NCBI RefSeq assembly: GCF_000817775.3
Contig: NZ_JTHE03000091.1
Coordinates: forward strand, 1-64,000
Direction: 5' to 3'
Length of the DNA: 64,000 bases
DNA from: Lyngbya confervoides BDU141951
Lineage (GTDB): Bacteria; Cyanobacteriota; Cyanobacteriia; Thermosynechococcales; Thermosynechococcaceae
Shown here: piece after piece, positions 18,651 through 27,075 of the stretch
Layout: each line of letters begins with the position of its first letter
Numbering within the stretch: position 1 is the stretch's first letter
The notes under the pieces: model-generated
The model's database searches: none
Seen by the model: the letters and a program-made list of their open reading frames with translations, nothing else
Told to the model about the DNA's origin: nothing
Position numbers and translations under genes: made by a program

Positions 18651-19523
18651 TTAAATCTGCTGAGCATAGCGCTGGACGGTGTTGCTCAGCAGCATGGTCA
18701 CGGTCATGGGGCCAACGCCGCCGGGCACGGGGGTAAGATGGCTGGCGATCGCGCCCACGGCTTCGGTCTCCACATCGCCAACGAGCCTGGCCTTGCCGTT
18801 GGGCATTTCAATGCGATTAATCCCCACGTCAATGACCGTAGCACCGGGCTTGACCATTTCGGCGGTGACAAAGTTAGGGCGACCGATGGCGGCCACCAGG
18901 ATATCGGCGGTGCGGGTGAGTTCGGCCAGCTGTTCGGTTTTAGAATGGGCGATGGTGACGGTGGCATTGGCTTCCAGGAGCATCAGCGCGATGGGTTTGC
19001 CCACCAGAATGCTGCGACCCAGGACCACGGCCTTTTTGCCCTGGATGGGAATCTCGTAGGCTTTGAGGATTTCCATACATCCGGCGGGGGTGCAGCTGCG
19101 CAGGCCCGCTTCGCCGCGCACTAGGCTCCCCAGGTTCATCGGGTGCAGGCCATCGGCGTCTTTATCGGGGGCGATCGCATACAGTAGTGCATTTGCGTCC
19201 AGGTGATCGGGCAGGGGCAGTTGCACCAGAATGCCATCAACCTTGGGGTTGTGGTTGAGTTCCAGAATGGTTTGATGAACCGTTTCCTGGGAGACATCGG
19301 CGGGGAAGTGATGGCCGAAGGAGGCGATGCCAATTTTTTCGCAGGCCCGTTCTTTGTTGCGCACGTAGGCAGCACTGGCGGGATTATCCCCCACCATCAG
19401 TACCGCAAGACCAGGGGGGCGACCGATCTGGGGCTGCAACTGCTGGATCGTTGTGGCGAGCTGCTGCTGGAGTTTGGCGGCCAGGGCTTTGCCGTCCAGG
19501 GTTTGGGCTGTGGGGAATGCCAT
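18651..19523 (-). CDS. folD: Methylenetetrahydrofolate dehydrogenase / cyclohydrolase (FolD)
   Basis: A 290-residue bifunctional one-carbon enzyme, NADP-dependent 5,10-methylene-THF dehydrogenase and 5,10-methenyl-THF cyclohydrolase. The catalytic Lys is in [15 protein letters not shown] (about residue 56). [13 protein letters not shown] is the folate site, [18 protein letters not shown] is the dinucleotide-binding loop, and [16 protein letters not shown] is the C-terminal signature. Length and start match the family. It begins the - strand run leading to crtE and is divergent from the kinase-FGE gene across 399 bases. Confidence 0.96.
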   Translation of the reverse strand: MAFPTAQTLDGKALAAKLQQQLATTIQQLQPQIGRPPGLAVLMVGDNPASAAYVRNKERACEKIGIASFGHHFPADVSQETVHQTILELNHNPKVDGILVQLPLPDHLDANALLYAIAPDKDADGLHPMNLGSLVRGEAGLRSCTPAGCMEILKAYEIPIQGKKAVVLGRSILVGKPIALMLLEANATVTIAHSKTEQLAELTRTADILVAAIGRPNFVTAEMVKPGATVIDVGINRIEMPNGKARLVGDVETEAVGAIASHLTPVPGGVGPMTVTMLLSNTVQRYAQQI

Positions 19524-19922
19524 GGAGATCAGGGATTAAGGTGGGCTCTTAGGGGTGAACTTTGTTCATCGTGGCGATGGATGAATCAGGGGATGTTGCT
19601 TAAAAGGCCGTAGATTGTTACCGGCCAAGGGTCGAATTTTCGTTGGCGTGTTGCTGAGGTTCAACCGGACATCTCTGACGATAGGCTAGCTTTGTTGCTA
19701 GATCAACTTGCAATTACTTCGAACTATAGTCTCCCTGCTTTGCTGCAAGGCATTGCAAACGTCAGACCGAGGTGAGACAGAGTTGGCGCTTGTGATGACT
19801 CTATCTAAGGTTGTTGCTGAGGTTGTTGCTGAGGTTGAGCGTCTTTAGCAAGAGATCTTTAAAGGGTTTACTTGGTATGATCGCGGGGAATTAGGGCTGT
19901 TATAGGTTGATTTTGGGGTCTA
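19524..19922. other. Divergent intergenic region folD / kinase-FGE gene
   Basis: About 400 bases, no gene seen. It contains two perfect tandem copies of a 12-base unit GGTTGTTGCTGA (19809-19832), the first preceded and the second followed by partial copies. It should hold the promoters of both flanking genes. There is no strong ribosome site in front of the kinase ATG at 19923. Confidence 0.45.
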
Positions 19923-21992
19923 ATGCAGTACTGCCTGAAACTGAACTGCGAAAAGCCAGAAAATGGGGATGGGGCTGAGGTTTGTTTCAGTTGTGGCACC
20001 CGACTGCTGCTGCGCAATCGCTTTCGGATTTTGAAACCCTTGGGTGAGGGTGGGCTCGGCAAAACCTATCTAGCCCAGGACTGCGACAAGATGGATGAGC
20101 CTTGCGTGGTCAAGCAATTGAAATATGAGTCCCACGGTACCCAGGCAAATAAAAAGGTGATTGAGCTGTTTTTGCGCGAGGCGCAGCAGCTTTACCAGAT
20201 GCGCGGGCAAGCGCAGATCCCGGATTTGATGGCCTACTTTGAGGATGAAGGCTACTTTTATCTGGTTCAGGAACTGATTGATGGCGAGGATCTGTCGCAG
20301 GAAAAGGAGCGAGGGCTGTTTGATGAAGCGAAGATTCGAGTCCTTTTGGCGGATGTGCTGCCAATTTTGAGCTTCATTCACCAGCGCGGCGTGATTCATC
20401 GCGACTTGAAGCCGGCCAACATCATGCGGCGCAGGCAAGATGGCAAGCTGATGCTGATTGATTTTGGGGTGTCGCGGCAGCTCTCGCAGGGATTAACGAG
20501 GGTGGGGGGAATTACGATTGTAGGCACCCCAGGGTATGCGCCGTTTGAGCAGATGACAGAAGGACAGGTGGATCCTGGGCCAGCGAGCGATCTGTATAGT
20601 TTGGGTGTGACCTGCTTTGAGCTGATGAGCGGGATTGTGCCCTATCCACTGATGCTGCAGGAGGGCTATCGCTGGGTGGAGAATTGGCGGCAGCGTGTGC
20701 AGCAGCCGGTGAGTGCGGAACTAGCGGGCGTGATGGATGGGTTGCTGAAAATGCGTTCTCAGGAGCGGTTCCAGACGGCGGATGCGGTGTTAGGAGCGCT
20801 GAATGCCGAGGCGAGTTTAGCGGCCTATCGCCAGCATTTGGCGGAGTACGCGCAGGAATATCGCAAGATGGCGGCGGCGCAATGGCCGCTGTCGAGCTAT
20901 TTGCTGGAGCAGTTGGGACGGATGCGAGCGGCTTGGGGGCTGCAGCCGGAGGACGTGGAGCGGGTAGAGCGGCCAATTCGCGATCGCGTTGAGGCGGCGT
21001 ATCAGGCGCGAACGGCCCAAGAGGTGGAGGCTTTGCCGCAAGAGGCTGAGGGACAGCAGCGGCAGCAGGAGATTAGGCAAGCGGAGGAGCGACGGCGGCG
21101 GCGAGAACTTGAAGCGGAGCGACAACGGGTTCAGGTCTTGCAGCAGGAGCTTGAAAACCAGAAAAAACAACAAACCAATGCTCCTGTGGCCTTGAGTTTG
21201 CAGTCTTTTTCATTTGAGACGGTTAGATCAGAAAAGAAATTTTTAGTATTTGGTGAGTCTGTTAGTAAGCGAGTAACGCGATCGGCAGAATTTTTCCGTG
21301 AAGATTTAGGGAATGGTGTCACGCTCGATCTGGTGATGATTCCGGGGGGAACTTTTGTGATGGGATCGCCAGAATCAGAAGCGGGGCGAACCAGTGCTGA
21401 AGGGCCGCAGCGGGAGGTGACGGTACCTGCCTTTGCGATGGGGAAATACCCAGTGACCCAGGCGCAGTATGAGGCGCTGATGGGGAATAATCCATCGAAC
21501 TTCAAGGGGGCGAATCGACCTGTGGAGCGGGTAAATTGGAATGAGGTCGTAGAGTTTTGCCAAAAGCTTTCGAGCTTGGCGGGAAAGACGTATCGATTGC
21601 CGAGCGAAGCGGAGTGGGAGTATGCCTGTCGGGCAGGGACAACAACGCCGTACTTCTTTGGCCAGACGCTATCAAAGTCTCAGGCCAATTTTAGCTCTGC
21701 GGCGACGACAGAGGTGGGCTCATTTCCGGCAAATGATTTTGGCCTCTATGATATGCATGGCAATGTATATGAATGGTGTTTAGATCCTTGGCACGAAGAC
21801 TATCAAGGCGCACCGACCGATGGAAGTGCTTGGGTGACAGGGGGAGACTCGTCGCGGCGTATCCTGCGGGGCGGCTCCTGGACCGACTTCCCTAGGTACT
21901 GCCGTTCGGCGGATCGCGTCAGGCTTGATCCGGGCGATCGGCACAGCGTCTTCGGTTTTCGGTTGGCGTTGTCTGCTTCGAGGACATCCTAG
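19923..21992 (+). CDS. Zinc-ribbon Ser/Thr kinase fused to FGE-sulfatase-fold domain (candidate DGR target)
   Basis: A 689-residue cytoplasmic signalling protein. Residues 1-27 are a zinc ribbon (Cys4, Cys9, Cys21, Cys24). Residues 35-290 are a Hanks-type kinase that looks active: G-loop LGEGGLGKTYLA, Lys in CVVKQL, catalytic loop IHRDLKPANIM, DFG in LIDFGVSR and APFEQ. Residues 340-420 are a Gln/Glu/Arg-rich coiled coil. Residues 450-685 have the formylglycine-generating-enzyme / C-type-lectin fold: VMIPGGTFVMGS, YRLPSEAEWEYACRAG, DMHGNVYEWCLDPW and LRGGSW. The paired catalytic Cys of true FGE are not seen (one Cys in RYCRSA), so this part more likely binds ligand. Its last 35 codons resemble a DGR variable region. 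Confidence 0.9.
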   Translation: MQYCLKLNCEKPENGDGAEVCFSCGTRLLLRNRFRILKPLGEGGLGKTYLAQDCDKMDEPCVVKQLKYESHGTQANKKVIELFLREAQQLYQMRGQAQIPDLMAYFEDEGYFYLVQELIDGEDLSQEKERGLFDEAKIRVLLADVLPILSFIHQRGVIHRDLKPANIMRRRQDGKLMLIDFGVSRQLSQGLTRVGGITIVGTPGYAPFEQMTEGQVDPGPASDLYSLGVTCFELMSGIVPYPLMLQEGYRWVENWRQRVQQPVSAELAGVMDGLLKMRSQERFQTADAVLGALNAEASLAAYRQHLAEYAQEYRKMAAAQWPLSSYLLEQLGRMRAAWGLQPEDVERVERPIRDRVEAAYQARTAQEVEALPQEAEGQQRQQEIRQAEERRRRRELEAERQRVQVLQQELENQKKQQTNAPVALSLQSFSFETVRSEKKFLVFGESVSKRVTRSAEFFREDLGNGVTLDLVMIPGGTFVMGSPESEAGRTSAEGPQREVTVPAFAMGKYPVTQAQYEALMGNNPSNFKGANRPVERVNWNEVVEFCQKLSSLAGKTYRLPSEAEWEYACRAGTTTPYFFGQTLSKSQANFSSAATTEVGSFPANDFGLYDMHGNVYEWCLDPWHEDYQGAPTDGSAWVTGGDSSRRILRGGSWTDFPRYCRSADRVRLDPGDRHSVFGFRLALSASRTS
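21860..21985 (+). repeat. Candidate DGR variable region (VR) in the FGE-fold C-terminus
   Basis: From the L-R-G-G-S-W motif onward, the variable-looking codons are all of the form NNC or NNT. After Trp (21979-21981 being too late, the Trp codon is at 21879-21881) come ACC, GAC, TTC at 21882-21890. Further along are TAC (21897), GAT (21912), GTC (21918), CTT (21924), GAT (21927 and 21936), and CAC, AGC, GTC, TTC at 21942-21953. Each could come from AAC, AAT or ATC by changes only at A. The scaffold codons between (Pro, Arg, Cys, Arg, Ser, Ala, Pro, Gly-Phe-Arg) match the usual cyanobacterial FGE-type DGR pattern. No template copy or reverse transcriptase is visible in the window, so the assignment is inference. 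Confidence 0.55.
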
Positions 21993-22048
21993 CCCTTTGC
22001 TCTTTGGCTCTTTTACCCTTTTCCCAGCACTTTTTGGGTGCCCCCCTG

Positions 22049-22066
22049 CCCCCCGGTTCCGGGGGG
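22049..22066 (+). other. GC-rich hairpin downstream of the candidate variable region
   Basis: CCCCCCG (22049-22055) pairs with CGGGGGG (22060-22066) across a GTTC tetraloop. No T-run follows on either strand, so it is not a classical terminator. A 7-bp GC stem with a 4-base loop placed after a variable region recalls the cruciform element required for retrohoming in the Bordetella phage DGR, though here it lies roughly 65-80 bases past the last variable codons. Confidence 0.4.
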
Positions 22067-22434
22067 GTCTGAACAAGGCGATCGATCAGAGGTTTTGATC
22101 TCCCTAGAATTTGGAATCTGGTGACTACACGTCACAAACTTGGAATCGCAGCCGGATGCCCCCTGAACGTGGGGGGAGGAGGCACAATGTAGAGAGTTTG
22201 TTCAAAAATCTACAGTTACCCCCTTGGAGGCGATCTAGCATTGCGATCGCATGATTAGCAAGTCCGGCTACCGGAGGCGATTAAATAAACCTGCCCCACC
22301 CCCGGCATCGCTATTGCCTGGGCAAAGGTGGCCATCAGTCATCCTAAAGAGTGCGTAATGTGGAATATCATGGCGCCCGTGATCGCTTGCCTTGTATCAG
22401 ACTCAACAGGCCTTGGCAGCGGCGAATCCTAGGA

Positions 22435-22466
22435 CAAAAAAAGCCCTCCTTGCAAAGCAAAGAGGG
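22435..22466 (-). terminator. Rho-independent terminator of ndhD
   Basis: On the - strand, CCCTCTTTG pairs with CAAGGAGGG (9 bp with one G-U) around a 5-base loop, followed by a run of T residues (the A-run at 22435-22442 on the + strand). It lies about 60 bases after the ndhD stop. Confidence 0.8.
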
Positions 22467-22524
22467 GGAGAGGATGAGAATGTTATTCGGACCGAGCGCA
22501 CCGAGACAGATTTTCGAAATAATC

Positions 22525-24153
22525 CTAGGGTGACAGCATTCCCAGCACCGTAGATTTCGACTGCATGGAAAGACTCGGTGCTGTCAGGATCTGGGAAGCT
22601 AGTTCCGGAGCCTGAGCCATGCGCTGCTGGGCCACCACGGCAATTTGATCCTGAAGCTCTGCGACCACTTGGGTGGTCTTGACGTCATAGGTTTGCATGG
22701 CCAACTTGGGGTAAAGACCAATGCCCACCATGGGCACCATCAGACAAAGCGCCACAAAAACCTCGCGAGGATTGGCATCTAGCCAAGCGGTATTGCTCTC
22801 CTGGCCCCCTTGGTTATCTTTACCGTAAAACACGCGGCGCAGCATAGAGAGCAGATAAATGGGGGTTAAAATTACGCCCACCGCCGCCAGCAGTAGCAGG
22901 ATGACCTTAAAGGATTGACTGTACACATCGCTGCCGGTGATTCCTAGAAAGATCATCAGTTCACCGACAAAACCACTCATCCCAGGCAAGGCCAGGGAGG
23001 CCATGACGCAGGTTGTAAATAGGGCAAAGGCCTTGGGCATCACCTTACCCAGTCCACCCATGTCTTGGATTGTCAGAGTATGAGTGCGTTCGTACGCCAC
23101 GCCAGCCAGGAAGAAAAGGGCCGCCGCAATTAAGCCATGGGAGACCATTTGCATCACCGCACCGTTCATTCCCACCTCGGTGAAAGCCGCTAAGCCAAGC
23201 AGCACAAAGCCCATGTGAGAAATAGAAGAGCAGGCGAGACAGCGCTTGAGATTCCCTTGTCCAAAGGCATTGAGAGCGCCATAAACAATGTTCACAACAC
23301 CCAGGATTGCCAACACCGGCGCAAAGTGAATGTGGGCATTAGGCAGCATTTCAATGTTCATGCGGATGAGGCCGTAGCCCCCCATCTTCAGGAGGACTCC
23401 AGCCAGAATCATTGAAACTGGAGCAGATGCTTCACCATGGGCATCGGGTAACCAGGTGTGGAGGGGAAAGATGGGCAGCTTAACGCCAAAGGCAATCAGA
23501 AATCCAGCGTAGGCTAGCATCTCTAACAGCATTGGGTAATGCTTTTGGGCCAAGGCTGCCATGTCCAAGGTAAAGGTGTCGCCGGAAAAGGCCAGGGCCA
23601 AACCAGCAACCAGGATAAAAATGGAAGCAGCGGCGGTGTAGAGAATGAACTTGGTGGCCGCGTACTGACGCTTCGGCCCTCCCCAAATGGAGATGAGCAA
23701 ATACACTGGAACCAACTCCAGCTCCCACATCAAGAAAAACAGGAGCATGTCCTGGGCTGCAAAAACGCCAATCTGGGCGCTGTAGAGCACCAGCATTAGA
23801 GCATAAAAAAGGCGTGGTTTTCGCTTCACGTTCCACGCCGCAAACAAAGCCAATGTATTGATAAACCCGGTAAGGACAATCAGTGGCATGGACAGGCCAT
23901 CGACGGCCAGGGACCAGTTCAGCCCAATTTGAGGAATCCAGGCAAAGGACTCAGCCATTTGGAAGTTTGCGATGCCCACATCGTAGTGTGTCCAAAAGGC
24001 ATAAACGGTCATCGCTAGATCAATTAAACCTACGCCGAGGGCATACCATCGGAGGGTTTTGCCGTCACGGTCCGGGAGGATAGGGACCGCAAGGGCTGCG
24101 ATCGCCGGAAAGGCAATGAGGAGAGTCAACCAGGGAAATTGTTCTTCAATCAT
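22525..24153 (-). CDS. ndhD: NAD(P)H-quinone oxidoreductase (NDH-1) subunit 4, NdhD
   Basis: A 542-residue proton-pumping membrane subunit of the NDH-1 complex, used in respiration and cyclic electron flow in thylakoids. It has about 14 hydrophobic helices. Family segments are [14 protein letters not shown] with the key Glu in [39 protein letters not shown] and [17 protein letters not shown]. Cyanobacteria carry several NdhD paralogues (D1/D2 in the respiratory form, D3/D4 in CO2-uptake forms). Overall it looks like the D1/D2 group; I cannot separate these two. It is monocistronic: no ndhF or other ndh neighbour, a terminator behind it, and divergent from mutS2. Confidence 0.94.
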   Translation of the reverse strand: MIEEQFPWLTLLIAFPAIAALAVPILPDRDGKTLRWYALGVGLIDLAMTVYAFWTHYDVGIANFQMAESFAWIPQIGLNWSLAVDGLSMPLIVLTGFINTLALFAAWNVKRKPRLFYALMLVLYSAQIGVFAAQDMLLFFLMWELELVPVYLLISIWGGPKRQYAATKFILYTAAASIFILVAGLALAFSGDTFTLDMAALAQKHYPMLLEMLAYAGFLIAFGVKLPIFPLHTWLPDAHGEASAPVSMILAGVLLKMGGYGLIRMNIEMLPNAHIHFAPVLAILGVVNIVYGALNAFGQGNLKRCLACSSISHMGFVLLGLAAFTEVGMNGAVMQMVSHGLIAAALFFLAGVAYERTHTLTIQDMGGLGKVMPKAFALFTTCVMASLALPGMSGFVGELMIFLGITGSDVYSQSFKVILLLLAAVGVILTPIYLLSMLRRVFYGKDNQGGQESNTAWLDANPREVFVALCLMVPMVGIGLYPKLAMQTYDVKTTQVVAELQDQIAVVAQQRMAQAPELASQILTAPSLSMQSKSTVLGMLSP

Positions 24154-24575
24154 CGAAGCAAGCCTGCGCCATTTACAGGGTCTGAATCAAAACAGTTCAT
24201 CGTGGACGTAAAGAGATTTGAATTTATGTCTGGCAAAATTAAAATCACCTTTAGCGTACCCAGTCAGGAAGCGTGGCAGTCGTTTGAAGGCTAGACCTTG
24301 CACCCCGATCGGGTGATAACTAGGAATATATACTTAATCCTAGCGTTTTGCAATTTATTAAAACATGTTAACTTTTGTGAACGCTTCGATTTTAGCGTTG
24401 TTTCTTTGAGACCGCCAGGGGGTGGCGTCAAAATGAATCAAGTTGCCAGGGGATGAATCCAGGGCATGAATAAAGGTGTCAAGGATCGGCTTTTCCCGCA
24501 GATCCCCCGGTCTTCGCTTGTTAGGATGGCAATAACCCTGCAAGAAATTCTGGCCAAGATTGGGATGACAGCATA
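24154..24575. other. Divergent intergenic region ndhD / mutS2
   Basis: About 420 bases, no gene. It should hold promoters for both genes. The middle (24200-24380) is AT-rich. No hairpin, repeat or riboswitch recognised. Confidence 0.4.
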
Positions 24576-26951
24576 ATGACAGAGAAGACACTTGAACTCA
24601 TTGAGTGGCCTCAGCTTTGTCAACAGGTTTCCACCTTTGCCAGTACGAGTTTGGGGGCAAGGGCGGCCCAGCATCTGCCGTTGGCCACCGAGCCAGCCGG
24701 AAGTCAGGCGTTGCTTGCCCAAACGCAGGAGATCGTGGCCCTCGAGGTTGATTATCTGGCGCCTCTAAAATTTGAGGGCATTGCGGATATCGGTGAGTCC
24801 CTAGCGCGAGCAGAGCGGCAGGGAGTGCTCTCCGGGCTAGAGCTGTGGCAGATTGCCACTTCCCTGGCCGGGGCGCGATCGCTCCGGCGCACCATTGATC
24901 AATATCCTGACCTGGAAACCCTGGGGGCGCTCATCGCCCCACTGCGAACCTACCCTGAACTAGAAAAGCAGATCTGCCACTGCATCGATGAACAAGGGGA
25001 GGTCATGGAGCGTGCCAGCGAGAAGCTGGGCGCCCTGCGCGCTGAACGTGCCCGCACCTATCAACAGCTTCAACATACCTTGCAAACCATCATCCAGCGG
25101 CGTGCTCCGGCGCTCCAGGAACCGCTGATCACCCAACGGGGCGATCGCTTTGTTCTACCTGTCAAAGCAACGCGTAAAGATGAGGTTCCCGGCATTGTTC
25201 ACGATATTTCCACCAGCGGTGCAACGCTGTATATCGAGCCACGCAAAACCGTAGAGATGAACAATCAGCTCCGTGCCCTGTTGCGCAGGGAGCAGATGGA
25301 ATGTGAAGCCATCAGGCGGGATCTATCGGAGCAAGTGGCAGCTGTTAAGCCAGATCTAGAACAACTTCTCGACATCGTGACGATCTTGGATATCGCCGCG
25401 GCAAGGGCACGCTACAGCCTGCATATTGGGGGCTTCTGTCCAGTCTGGAAAGAGGCCACTCCAGGCCCAGCGGTGATGCTGCGTCAGCTGCGTCACCCCC
25501 TTTTGGTTTGGCAGGCCCAGCAGTCTGAAGATGCGACTGTGGTGCCCATCGATTTGGTCATTCAACCTCACACCAAGGTCGTTGCCATCACCGGACCTAA
25601 CACCGGCGGCAAAACCGTCACCTTAAAAACTCTGGCCCTCGCGATCACCATGGCTAAGGCCGGGTTGTTTATTCCCGCTAGGGATCCGGTCACCCTGCTG
25701 TGGTTTGATCAGGTGTTGGCTGACATCGGGGATGAGCAGTCGCTCCAGCAAAGCCTGTCCACCTTTTCTGGCCATGTGAAGCGCATTCAGCAGATCCTCA
25801 CCCAGGCGACGTCTGAATCCCTGGTGCTTCTAGATGAAGTGGGAGCCGGTACCGATCCGAGCGAGGGGAGCGCCCTGGCAACGGCGCTGCTGCGCTACTT
25901 AGCTGACCATGTGCGACTCACGGTGGCCACCACCCACTTTGGTGAGCTGAAAACCTTAAAGTACCAGGATGACCGCTTTGAAAATGCCTCCGTAGAATTT
26001 GACGATCGCAGTTTGTCCCCCACCTATCGCCTATTGTGGGGAATTCCAGGGCGCTCGAATGCACTGATTATTGCGGAGCGACTGGGCTTTAACCCCGATA
26101 TTATCGAGCAGGCTCAGCAACTGATGGGGGGGAAAAGCGATGAATTCAACCAGGTCATCTCCAGTCTTGAACAGCAGCGTCGAGAACAGGAGGAAAAGGC
26201 CCAGGAAGCCGCCCAACTCCTCTCAAGCAGCGAGAATCTCTACCGACAGCTGGAACAAAAAGCCGCTCAACTACGGGATCGTGAGCAATCTCTCAAGCAG
26301 CAGCAAGAGCAGGAACTTCAGCAAGAGCTGGCGGCAGCCAAGCAGAACATTGCCCAGGTCATTCGCAAGCTTCAGCGAGGACCCCAGACGGCGCAGGCAG
26401 CGCATCGAGCCACCCAAACCTTAGAGGCCATTGCCCAAACCCTACAGCCCCAAACGGCAACGCTCCAGCCCCAGGGATTTAAGCCGCAGGTGGGCGATCG
26501 CGTTCGTCTTCCAAAACTCGGCCAAACCGCAGAGGTGATTGCCCCGGTTACCAGTGCCGGTGAGGTGACGGTGCGATTTGGCCTGATGAAAATGACCCTG
26601 GGACTAGAGGACGTTGAATCTCTATCCGGGGAGAAAGCTCAGCCAAGCCCAAAATCGCCCCCCAAAAGGGAATCGCCGCCTCCTGATCCTGCGTCCCCAG
26701 ACGCTCCGATGATTCGCACCTCTAAAAATACCCTGGATCTGCGTGGACAGCGGGTGGCCGATGCTGAGCTGGCCATGGATGAGGCGATCGCGCAAATTCA
26801 AGGCCCCCTTTGGATCATCCATGGACACGGGACGGGCAAACTCAGGAAAGGCGTGCAGGATTATCTTAAGGCCCACCCGCAGGTGGATCGCTTTGAATTT
26901 GCAGCTCCCGCTGAAGGGGGACGCGGCGTGACCATTGCTCACTGTCGCTAG
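24576..26951 (+). CDS. mutS2: Endonuclease MutS2 (ATPase with Smr nuclease domain)
   Basis: A 791-residue MutS paralogue. MutS2 proteins suppress homologous recombination or act in ribosome-collision rescue, depending on the organism. The MutS core includes Walker A ITGPNTGGKTVTLKTLAL at about residues 340-357 and Walker B LVLLDEVGAGTDPSEGSALA at about 420. A long Gln/Glu coiled coil follows (about 525-600), then a KOW-like stretch (GDRVRLPKLGQTAEVI), and the C-terminal Smr domain (LDLRGQRVADAELAMDEAI, then IIHGHGTGKLRKGVQDYL). The mismatch-recognition domain of MutS is absent, as expected. It is divergent from ndhD; mrdA follows 124 bases downstream on the same strand. Confidence 0.96.
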   Translation: MTEKTLELIEWPQLCQQVSTFASTSLGARAAQHLPLATEPAGSQALLAQTQEIVALEVDYLAPLKFEGIADIGESLARAERQGVLSGLELWQIATSLAGARSLRRTIDQYPDLETLGALIAPLRTYPELEKQICHCIDEQGEVMERASEKLGALRAERARTYQQLQHTLQTIIQRRAPALQEPLITQRGDRFVLPVKATRKDEVPGIVHDISTSGATLYIEPRKTVEMNNQLRALLRREQMECEAIRRDLSEQVAAVKPDLEQLLDIVTILDIAAARARYSLHIGGFCPVWKEATPGPAVMLRQLRHPLLVWQAQQSEDATVVPIDLVIQPHTKVVAITGPNTGGKTVTLKTLALAITMAKAGLFIPARDPVTLLWFDQVLADIGDEQSLQQSLSTFSGHVKRIQQILTQATSESLVLLDEVGAGTDPSEGSALATALLRYLADHVRLTVATTHFGELKTLKYQDDRFENASVEFDDRSLSPTYRLLWGIPGRSNALIIAERLGFNPDIIEQAQQLMGGKSDEFNQVISSLEQQRREQEEKAQEAAQLLSSSENLYRQLEQKAAQLRDREQSLKQQQEQELQQELAAAKQNIAQVIRKLQRGPQTAQAAHRATQTLEAIAQTLQPQTATLQPQGFKPQVGDRVRLPKLGQTAEVIAPVTSAGEVTVRFGLMKMTLGLEDVESLSGEKAQPSPKSPPKRESPPPDPASPDAPMIRTSKNTLDLRGQRVADAELAMDEAIAQIQGPLWIIHGHGTGKLRKGVQDYLKAHPQVDRFEFAAPAEGGRGVTIAHCR

Positions 26952-27075
26952 GGATCAGTGGGTGTGTTCTAGGCCCGTCATTGCTGAGGATTACCCACCA
27001 TGGCGATACGGGAGAGTCTTGCATTACCATGTCGGCTGAGGTGTATATCATCGTAGAGTTTCGATTAGAGTTTCG

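Larger units (their letters stand above)
21993..22524. other. Intergenic region downstream of the kinase-FGE gene
   Basis: About 530 bases without a convincing gene. It begins with a pyrimidine-rich CCCTTTGCTCTTTGGCTC-like stretch, then a GC-rich hairpin (22049-22066), and ends with the ndhD terminator (22435-22466). A short open frame at 22351-22533 overlaps that terminator and is not credible. I looked for an A-rich copy of the variable region and found none. Confidence 0.5.

Noticed and set aside
22049-22066. Rho-independent terminator of the kinase-FGE gene
   Set aside because: The hairpin is strong but no T-run follows it on either strand.
21993-24153. DGR reverse transcriptase, Avd or template repeat near the candidate variable region
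   Set aside because: No open frame has reverse-transcriptase motifs and no A-rich near-copy of the variable region was found in the downstream spacer; ndhD follows directly.
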